From JADHLK01 sp038131695 (GTDB lineage: Bacteria > Pseudomonadota > Alphaproteobacteria > Puniceispirillales > Puniceispirillaceae), in assembly GCA_038131695.1 (NCBI GenBank), contig JAYPQA010000012.1, positions 1-42,189 of the forward strand: a stretch of 42,189 bases of DNA. The letters run 5' to 3'. Positions 33,276-40,636 of the stretch are shown here, piece by piece. A program made the position numbers and the translations under genes. The stretch's first letter is position 1. The number at the start of each line of letters is the position of its first letter. Under the pieces are notes generated by a model. It had not been told where the DNA came from, searched no databases, and saw only the letters and a program-made list of their open reading frames with translations.

Positions 33276-34361
33276 ATGGGTTTGCAAGACAAGATCAGCC
33301 GGGTGCTGGCCCGCCGTGATGAGATTGAAACAAGCCTGTCTTCCGGGGAGCAGCATTCACCCGACCAGCTGGCCCAGCTCTCGCGCGAATTGTCTGAGTT
33401 GCGGCCGGTTGCAGAAAAGGCAGCTGAGCTGGCACAGCTGTCTGCTGCTCTGGCGGATACAAAAGCGCTGCTGGAGGATGCCGGAACCGAGGCTGAGCTG
33501 CGCGAGATGGCTGAGGCTGAGCTGGCCGAGCTGACCGCCGCCATGGAACAGGCGGAAAATGATCTCAAATTGCTGCTGCTGCCCAAGGACCGGGATGATG
33601 CGCGCAATGTGATTCTGGAGGTGCGGGCCGGCACGGGCGGCGAGGAGGCGGCGCTGTTCGCCTCTGATCTGTTTTCCATGTATCAGCGCTTTGCCAGCCA
33701 GCATGGCTGGCGTTTTGAGGTGATGGAAATTTCCGAAACCGGCATTGGCGGCTATAAAGAGGCAACCGCCACCATCTCTGGTCAGGATGTGTTTGCAAGG
33801 CTGAAATTTGAATCTGGCGTGCATCGGGTGCAGCGGGTTCCGGAAACTGAGGCTGGCGGGCGCATCCATACCTCAGCAGCCACCGTTGCTGTGCTGCCAG
33901 AGGTGGAGGATGTCGATATTGATATTCAGGAAACCGATTTGCGGGTGGATGTGTTCCGCGCCTCCGGCCCGGGCGGCCAGTCGGTGAATACAACCGATTC
34001 AGCTGTGCGGATCACCCATTTGCCCAGCGGTATTGTGGTCAGCCAGCAGGATGAAAAATCCCAGCACAAGAACCGCGCCAAGGCGATGAAAATCCTGCGC
34101 GCCCGTCTCTATGATGCAGAGCGCGCCCGCCAGGATGCAGAGCGGGCCGCTTCGCGCAAGGGGCAGGTTGGCTCCGGTGACCGGTCCGAGCGGATCAGAA
34201 CCTATAATTTTCCGCAAGGACGGGTAACAGACCACCGCATCAATCTGACTCTCTACAAGCTGGACAAGATATTGGCAGGGGAGGCGCTGGAAGAGGTGGT
34301 GGGCGCGCTGGCGGCAGAGGATCAGGCGGCCCGGCTGGCTGAGGGCCAGACAGAAACATGA
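33276..34361 (+). CDS. prfA: Peptide chain release factor 1
   Basis: Terminates translation at UAA and UAG. The 361-residue protein has the catalytic GGQ (residues 233-235, in GPGGQSVNTTDSAVRITH), the PxT recognition motif as Pro-Glu-Thr (VPETEAGGRIHTSAATVAV), and the SERIRTYNFPQGRVTDHRI segment. A coiled N-terminal region covers about 1-110. prmC starts inside its last codons (ATGA, 34358-34361), fitting the functional pairing of the two. Confidence 0.97.
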   Translation: MGLQDKISRVLARRDEIETSLSSGEQHSPDQLAQLSRELSELRPVAEKAAELAQLSAALADTKALLEDAGTEAELREMAEAELAELTAAMEQAENDLKLLLLPKDRDDARNVILEVRAGTGGEEAALFASDLFSMYQRFASQHGWRFEVMEISETGIGGYKEATATISGQDVFARLKFESGVHRVQRVPETEAGGRIHTSAATVAVLPEVEDVDIDIQETDLRVDVFRASGPGGQSVNTTDSAVRITHLPSGIVVSQQDEKSQHKNRAKAMKILRARLYDAERARQDAERAASRKGQVGSGDRSERIRTYNFPQGRVTDHRINLTLYKLDKILAGEALEEVVGALAAEDQAARLAEGQTET

Positions 34362-35227
34362 CGGCCCAGCCTGCCCGGGCGCTGATTACCCGGCTGGCCG
34401 ATCAGCTGGCCAGTGCCGGCATTGACAATCCGCGCTTTGAGGCCCGGCTGCTGCTGGGGCTGGCCCTTGGCCGCGAGGATGCGCCCGGCAGCCATGAAGA
34501 GCTGGCCCTGGACAGGCAGCAGGCTGACAGGCTGGCCGGGTTTTTGCAAAGACGCTGTGCCGGAGAGCCGCCCAGCCGGTTGCGGGGCTGGCGCGAATTT
34601 TACGGGCTGCGTTTCCAGCTGAACCCGGCCATGCTGGACCCGCGCCCGGATTCAGAAATTCTGGTTGAGGCAGCACTCGGCTTTGCTGGCCAGCTGGGCC
34701 CGGACCGGGCTTTGCAGGTCGCTGATTTTGGCACCGGGTCAGGCTGTCTGTTGCTCAGCCTGCTGGCCCATCTGCCGGGCGCGCACGGGGTTGGGCTGGA
34801 TATCAGCGCCGCGGCCTTGCAGGGGGCAGCTGATAATGCGCGGGCCCTTGGCCTGGCCGGGCGGGTGCAGTTTGTTGAAGGGGACTGGCAGGCCCCGCTA
34901 CCCACAGATCAGTTTGACATCCTGCTGGCCAACCCGCCCTATATCCGTGAGGGCGACAAGGCCAGCCTGGCCAAAGAGGTGGTTCTGCATGATCCGCATC
35001 AGGCGCTGTTTGGCGGGGCGGACGGGCTGGCGGCCTGGCGCATTTTGCTGCCGGTGCTGGCCCGGCGGCTGGCGGCTTCGGGCCGGGCTTTTGTGGAAAT
35101 TGGGTCGGATCAGGCAGAGCCGGTTACGGATTTGGCTCGCCGGGCGGGTCTTGGCCTGCAGGATCAGCTGTGCGATCTGGCTGGCCGGCCGCGCTGTCTG
35201 GTTTTTGTCCAAAAGGATGAAAAATGA
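34358..35227 (+). CDS. prmC: Release factor glutamine methyltransferase
   Basis: Methylates the glutamine of the GGQ motif in release factors, here the product of the adjacent prfA. The 289-residue protein has PxSRLRGWREFYGL, SAM motif I VADFGTGSGCLLLSLL (about 121-136) and the catalytic NPPY at 192-195 (LLANPPYIREG). It starts in the ATGA overlap with prfA. Confidence 0.96.
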   Translation: MTAQPARALITRLADQLASAGIDNPRFEARLLLGLALGREDAPGSHEELALDRQQADRLAGFLQRRCAGEPPSRLRGWREFYGLRFQLNPAMLDPRPDSEILVEAALGFAGQLGPDRALQVADFGTGSGCLLLSLLAHLPGAHGVGLDISAAALQGAADNARALGLAGRVQFVEGDWQAPLPTDQFDILLANPPYIREGDKASLAKEVVLHDPHQALFGGADGLAAWRILLPVLARRLAASGRAFVEIGSDQAEPVTDLARRAGLGLQDQLCDLAGRPRCLVFVQKDEK

Positions 35228-35378
35228 AGTTTTTGCTTGTTTTTTGCCGGTAATCATGGCTTATTGACGATGGCCCTTGATATCTGATGCTTCAGATCGG
35301 GCATGGACAATTTTCTTCCGAGCGAATTGACAGAAGAGGAAATGCTGGCCAGACCAGTTTTCCGAACACGGGAATTTT

Positions 35379-35894
35379 ATGAGACAAAATCAAAAACAGA
35401 ACCGCACGCGCGGGCGCGGGCGCAGGCCCGGCGGCCAGCATCAGCCACATTTCAATCGCAATACCACGTTTGAATCAAACGGCCCGGAAGGGCGGCTGCG
35501 CGGCAATGCCCAGCAGCTCTATGACAAATACACCGCCCTGGCCCATGATGCCAATGCGGCGGGAGAGCGGGTCTCCGCCGAAGCCTTCAGCCAGTTTGCC
35601 GATCATTATTACCGGGTGAACCAGTCGATTGTTCAGGCTGCTGAACAGAGACGGGCCAATGATCCGCGCCAGCAGGAAAACCGCTCCGGTAACGGGCGCA
35701 CTGCTGAGGCCGCCTCTGAGGAGGCAGGCGCAAACCAGAAGGCTGAAAAAGCCGATAGCGAAAAAGCGGATACAGTCTCCAGCCCAGCTGAGACACAGCC
35801 GGCCGAAGCCGAAAAATCCGAAGATGGCAAGACGCAAGCTGCTGAAGCAAAACCAGCTGAAGATGACTCTGCCCCGGCCAACGCGGTTGCCTGA
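35379..35894 (+). CDS. DUF4167 domain protein
   Basis: A 171-residue protein: a basic Arg/Gly/Gln N terminus (MRQNQKQNRTRGRGRRPGGQ), a conserved core (about 33-88: GPEGRLRGNAQQLYDKYTAL and FSQFADHYYRVNQ), then an acidic Ala/Glu/Lys disordered tail. The family is alphaproteobacterial and typically sits after prmC. The basic start suggests nucleic-acid binding, but no function is known. The 151-bp spacer to prmC has a TTGACA but no matching -10. A 15-bp duplication lies in the tail. Confidence 0.92.
   Translation: MRQNQKQNRTRGRGRRPGGQHQPHFNRNTTFESNGPEGRLRGNAQQLYDKYTALAHDANAAGERVSAEAFSQFADHYYRVNQSIVQAAEQRRANDPRQQENRSGNGRTAEAASEEAGANQKAEKADSEKADTVSSPAETQPAEAEKSEDGKTQAAEAKPAEDDSAPANAVA
35745..35774. 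repeat. 15-bp x2 tandem repeat in the DUF4167 tail
   Basis: Units gaaaaagccgatagc and gaaaaagcggataca, encoding EKADS and EKADT in the disordered tail. Confidence 0.8.
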
Positions 35895-35933
35895 CCAGAC
35901 AGCAAGCCAGCCAGGCAAAAGGCGGGCTGCCTC

Positions 35934-36737
35934 TCAGATCAGTTCTGCATAATCCCCCGGCTGCACCCTTCCCGGTTTGCTAACCCGTGCATAGATGCCC
36001 AGCTGGCTATGGCCAAAGAGCTCGCGTGACAGGCGCACCAGATCGCAATCACTCTGGCCGGTTTGCGGGTTGGCATGGGTCGCCGCACAGCGGCCTACCG
36101 GCTCGGCAATCTCCAGCTCCGCCCGGCCAAGCCGCAACCGCCTGCCAATCCAGCCAAGCTCAGCAAAGGCCGGCACCCCCTCCAGCCAGATATTCATTCG
36201 GAAACGGCGATAATCGGCAGCCACCCCGGCCGCCCGGCAGAGCTGTTCAACCGATGCCAGCGAGGCGATACTGACAAAAGCCTGTTTGACATCCGTAAAG
36301 CCGCCCTCGGTGCAGCGCATAATCTGTATGGCTGGCTGTTCGCCAATAGTTTCCCCGATAGTTTTTGGGGCCAGAAAATCGGCCAGAAAATCGGATAAAA
36401 AATCGGCCAATTCCTGTCGGCCGGCCGGGCTGGCCATATCCAGCTGCCGATCCCCGGCAGGTTTTTTGCCGGTGCCGGGGGCTGGCAGATGCAGCTGGCT
36501 GCCATCCGCGCTGAACTGGCAGTCCAGGGCGGCCAGGGCCGGGCTGTTATAGGTTTGCCAGAAGGCGGTTTTGGGGCGCCAGCCAGCCTCTTCTTCTGTT
36601 GCATCCGGCGTGCGGCAGGCGGCATAGAGCCGGTCGCCCGCCAGCCGCTGGTTCTCTTCGAGCTGGATTTGGCTCAGCTGCTGGCCGGCCAACCCCTTGA
36701 CCGGGTAGCGCAGCAAATGGGCAATCTGGCCGATCAT
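35934..36737 (-). CDS. MOSC domain protein with N-terminal beta-barrel domain
   Basis: 267 residues. The start IAHLLRYPVKGLAGQQL matches the MOSC N-terminal (YiiM/YcbX/mARC-like) domain, and the second half (FRMNIWLEGVPAFAELGWIG, RLGRAELEIAEPVGRCAATH, GIYARVSKPGRVQPGD) is a MOSC domain with the conserved Cys in GRCAATHANP. Such proteins bind molybdenum cofactor or move sulfur; the exact substrate cannot be read here. Two 12-bp repeat families (36346-36405) insert a LADFLSDFLADFL / TIGETIGE stretch between the domains. It lies 18 bp after the M23 peptidase gene. Confidence 0.87.
   Translation of the reverse strand: MIGQIAHLLRYPVKGLAGQQLSQIQLEENQRLAGDRLYAACRTPDATEEEAGWRPKTAFWQTYNSPALAALDCQFSADGSQLHLPAPGTGKKPAGDRQLDMASPAGRQELADFLSDFLADFLAPKTIGETIGEQPAIQIMRCTEGGFTDVKQAFVSIASLASVEQLCRAAGVAADYRRFRMNIWLEGVPAFAELGWIGRRLRLGRAELEIAEPVGRCAATHANPQTGQSDCDLVRLSRELFGHSQLGIYARVSKPGRVQPGDYAELI
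36346..36405. repeat. Two adjoining 12-bp tandem repeat families inside the MOSC gene
   Basis: atagtttccccg and atagtttttggg (36346-36369) are followed directly by gccagaaaatcg, gccagaaaatcg, gataaaaaatcg (36370-36405). All five are in frame and encode repetitive interdomain residues. Confidence 0.9.
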
Positions 36738-36755
36738 AAAGGCAAGTCCGCGGGC

Positions 36756-38333
36756 CTATGGGGCCGGGCGAATTGGGGCGGGGCGAATTGGGGCCGAAAG
36801 GGTCAGGCTGGCGGCCTGCCAGGTTTTGCCGGCATAATCTGTCTGGCCGGTATCGCGCACCAGATCCGCCAGGCTGGCGATGCGGGCCAGAAAATCGGGC
36901 CGGTATCTCTCTGGCAGCGGCTTGCCGGTCGGCAGCTTGACCGTTTGCGGATTGACCTGTCTGTTATTGACCATAATTTCATAATGCAGATGCGGGCCGG
37001 TTGAGCGGCCGGAAGAGCCGACAAAGCCGATCACCTGACCCTGTTCCACCAGCGCGCCAGCACGAATCCCGCGGGCATAGCGCGAGAGATGGGCATAGGC
37101 TGTCTTGTAAGTGCTGTTATGCCGGATGCGGATATAGCGGCCATAGCCCCCATTCCAGCCTGCCACCTCTACCCGGCCGGACCCGGCAGCCAAAATCGGG
37201 GTGCCGGTCGGAACCGCAAAATCAACGCCGCGATGCAGGGCATTATAGCCGGTAATCGGATGGCGGCGCATCCCGTAGCTGGAAGATAGCCGGGCCCCGC
37301 TGACCGGTGTGCGCATCAGGGTGCGAACGGCAGACTGGCCCTTTGCATCATACCAGCCGGTGGGCTGGCCTGCTGCCTCAAAGCGATAGAAACCCTGCGG
37401 TTCGCCAGACAAGAGAATACCGGCATAATGCAGCTTGCCATTGCTGATTTCCCGGCCATCCAGCTCATCTATTGTGCGCTCATAGATAATTTCAAAAATA
37501 TCACCGCCCTGGACCTCGCGCTGGAAATCGACCGAAAAGCCCATCACCCGCACAAATTCATCCAGCGCCTGCAGCGGCAGCCCAACCTCAACAGCGGCCT
37601 TGTAAAGACTGTCCTCAATGACCCCGGCAGTATGCACCAGATAGGTGCGGGTCGGCCGGACAGCCCGCAGCCCGTACCAGCCCTCGCTGGCATCCCGCAG
37701 GACAAATAAATCGATATTTTCCGGCAGGCTGAATTGCAGCCCGGCAGGCCGGTTATCCCCATCATAGGCAATCGCCATCCCCATGCCGATTTGCAGGCGG
37801 CGCAGATTCATCCGCTTGCCGATTTCCTCAATCGCCCGCACCCGGTCACGATCGCTCAGCCCGGCGCGCTTTAACAGATTGCTCAGCGTCTCATTCTTCT
37901 TCAGGGTCAGGCGGGTCTGGCGTTCGGCTGTTACGCCTGTTTCCAGCTCCACAAACCGGCCCACCTGTTCAGAGCGCGGCAGCACGGCGCGCCAGTCCGG
38001 CCGGGCCAGCGGCGCGGCGATAACCACCTCCCGCACCTCAAAGGCCTGAATAATATCTGGGCGCGGCATGGGCAGTGGAAGGGCCGGGCTGTTTGGTGCT
38101 GATCTGTTCGGGGCTGAGAGCGCCGCCGCCTTGTCGTGCGGCTGGCTGGTTTGCAGATTCGCCTGCAGCGGCCCGCTGGCCAGAAAGACAGCTGCGAAAA
38201 CGGCAAAAAAGAGGGGGCGCAAAATATCCGGCAAAGATGTTCTGGAGGGGGGGCGGGCTGATTCGGCCCTGCCGGGCCTTCTGTGCCGGTGCCGGATTGG
38301 CAGATTGGCTGAGCGTGCCAGACTGGGCACCAC
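36756..38333 (-). CDS. M23 family metallopeptidase (murein endopeptidase-like)
   Basis: A 525-residue envelope protein read from GTG 38333. A hydrophobic segment near residues 39-57 (LRPLFFAVFAAVFLASGPL) is a signal peptide or membrane anchor. A Pro-rich linker follows, then an OapA/LysM-like N-terminal domain (about 140-190: LKKNETLSNLLKRAGLSDRD), a central domain, and an M23 catalytic domain (about 355-470) with the zinc ligands in HRGVDFAVPTGTPI and GPHLHYEIMV. This is the MepM/NlpD-like layout of enzymes that cut peptidoglycan cross-links. The C terminus ends in a duplicated APIRP. The MOSC gene follows on the same strand. Confidence 0.92.
   Translation of the reverse strand: MVPSLARSANLPIRHRHRRPGRAESARPPSRTSLPDILRPLFFAVFAAVFLASGPLQANLQTSQPHDKAAALSAPNRSAPNSPALPLPMPRPDIIQAFEVREVVIAAPLARPDWRAVLPRSEQVGRFVELETGVTAERQTRLTLKKNETLSNLLKRAGLSDRDRVRAIEEIGKRMNLRRLQIGMGMAIAYDGDNRPAGLQFSLPENIDLFVLRDASEGWYGLRAVRPTRTYLVHTAGVIEDSLYKAAVEVGLPLQALDEFVRVMGFSVDFQREVQGGDIFEIIYERTIDELDGREISNGKLHYAGILLSGEPQGFYRFEAAGQPTGWYDAKGQSAVRTLMRTPVSGARLSSSYGMRRHPITGYNALHRGVDFAVPTGTPILAAGSGRVEVAGWNGGYGRYIRIRHNSTYKTAYAHLSRYARGIRAGALVEQGQVIGFVGSSGRSTGPHLHYEIMVNNRQVNPQTVKLPTGKPLPERYRPDFLARIASLADLVRDTGQTDYAGKTWQAASLTLSAPIRPAPIRPAP
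36760..36789. repeat. 15-bp x2 tandem repeat at the M23 peptidase C terminus
   Basis: Units ggggccgggcgaatt and ggggcggggcgaatt, encoding APIRP twice immediately before the stop codon. Confidence 0.85.
38089..38118. repeat. 15-bp x2 tandem repeat in the M23 peptidase linker
   Basis: Units ctgtttggtgctgat and ctgttcggggctgag, encoding a SAPN-type pair in the Pro/Ala/Ser linker after the signal segment. Confidence 0.7.
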
Positions 38334-38465
38334 CGGTCCGAAACATGGAAAAACCTCTCTTCAGCAAAGGCGACAGGATTGAATCTTCTGCATTTTTAAG
38401 GCAGCAGGCGGCTGTGCGTCAAATGGTTTTTACCGCTGGCAAACCGCATTTGCAAGACAGCTGGA

Positions 38466-38493
38466 TTGCGGCGGCCCTCATCTGTGCTAGACT
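38466..38493 (+). promoter_or_regulatory. Candidate promoter upstream of the rrn operon
   Basis: TTGCGG (38466-38471), 16-bp spacer, TAGACT (38488-38493) with an extended TGC before the -10. It points to the 16S gene, but a terminator-like hairpin lies about 60 bp downstream, so it may drive a small RNA instead. Confidence 0.4.
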
Positions 38494-38550
38494 AATCAGT
38501 CTGGTTGGCGGGTGCCCCTGGGCGGCCGGGCCACAAAAAATACCTGGAAA

Positions 38551-38574
38551 AACGCCTGTGCAGGGCGGTTTTTT
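38551..38574 (+). terminator. Terminator-like hairpin in the pre-16S region
   Basis: A cgcct / gggcg stem (one G-T pair) with a five-base loop (gtgca), followed by gtttttt. It is the first of two U-rich hairpins between the M23 gene and 16S. Confidence 0.5.
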
Positions 38575-38922
38575 GGTTGACTTTGAAGGCAGCACGCCCT
38601 AGAAGTCTCAACTCTTGGCGTGATCGGTCATGAAAATGCCCGTCCATGTAGGCTGTTTGACAAAGTAAATAGAGTGAGGAAAAGGGATTCGCGGGTGTCG
38701 GAGCGGTGTTTCAGTTGAGAGGCATTGCTTTAGCTGGCAGCTTTTTTACAAAAGCGAAGTCAGGTTCGGCCTGAGGGTCTTTTTTTTCGCAAAGAAAATG
38801 AATCACTTGTGTTTGGCTGGCCTAGCCGGGCAGTCAGGCACATGGTTTTTGACGCTTATGGAAAGACAATTAGGTCGGGTCTTGGTCAGGCGGGATAGAG
38901 ATATTCTGTTTGGTCGAAGTCG
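38575..38922 (+). other. rRNA leader region, no protein gene
   Basis: No convincing coding sequence. It contains TTGACA near 38656 without a good -10, a TGCTTTA stretch near 38726 that resembles a boxA antitermination element, an agctggcagct element followed by T6 near 38733-38747, a tcagg-ttcgg-cctga hairpin followed by T8 (38760-38787), and TTGACG near 38848. The true rrn promoter is probably among these, but I cannot choose one. Confidence 0.5.
38760..38787 (+). terminator. Second terminator-like hairpin in the 16S leader
   Basis: TCAGG / CCTGA stem with loop ttcgg, then gggtc and eight T. If it works as a terminator, the rrn promoter must lie downstream or antitermination must act. Confidence 0.5.
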
Positions 38923-40413
<1,491 letters not shown>

Positions 40414-40486
40414 AGTGCCGGTTTGGAGCGGTCTCTTGCTGTGCTTCTCCGGCACCTGCGAATCCCTTTTCCCTTTTTCCTGTTTT

Positions 40487-40534
40487 GGATCAATTTTGGT
40501 TTGAATCAATTTTGGTTTGGATCAATTTTTGGGT
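40487..40534. repeat. 16-bp x3 tandem repeat in the 16S-tRNA-Ile spacer
   Basis: Units ggatcaattttggttt, gaatcaattttggttt, ggatcaatttttgggt. They occupy a third of the 151-nt spacer between 16S and tRNA-Ile, where rRNA-processing stems are expected. Confidence 0.92.
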
Positions 40535-40558
40535 CTCTTTGGCAAGAGGGCTGATTAG

Positions 40559-40635
40559 AGGCGCGTAGCTCAGCTGGTTAGAGCGCACGACTGATAATCG
40601 TGAGGTCGGCAGTTCAAATCTGCCCGTGCCTACCA
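40559..40635 (+). tRNA. tRNA-Ile (GAU)
   Basis: A 77-nt cloverleaf: acceptor AGGCGCG paired with CGTGCCT, D arm gctcagctggttagagc, anticodon stem cacga/tcgtg with loop ctgataa (anticodon GAU), T arm ggcag-ttcaaat-ctgcc, and encoded CCA at 40633-40635. It sits in the usual spacer position after 16S. The expected tRNA-Ala, 23S and 5S do not follow in this window. Confidence 0.97.
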
Positions 40636-40636
40636 A

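Noticed and set aside
35303..35473. 56-codon frame starting MDNFLPSELT ahead of and overlapping DUF4167
   Set aside because: Its second half is DUF4167 read in another frame; no ribosome-binding site and no conserved look.
38346..38602. 85-codon open frame starting MEKPLFSKGD between the M23 gene and 16S
   Set aside because: It runs through the terminator-like hairpin, has low-complexity unlike-protein composition at its end and no family resemblance; kept only as non-coding leader.
40559..40635. A1-U72 start of tRNA-Ile as an anomaly
   Set aside because: tRNA-Ile(GAU) with A at position 1 is normal in bacteria, for example in Escherichia coli.
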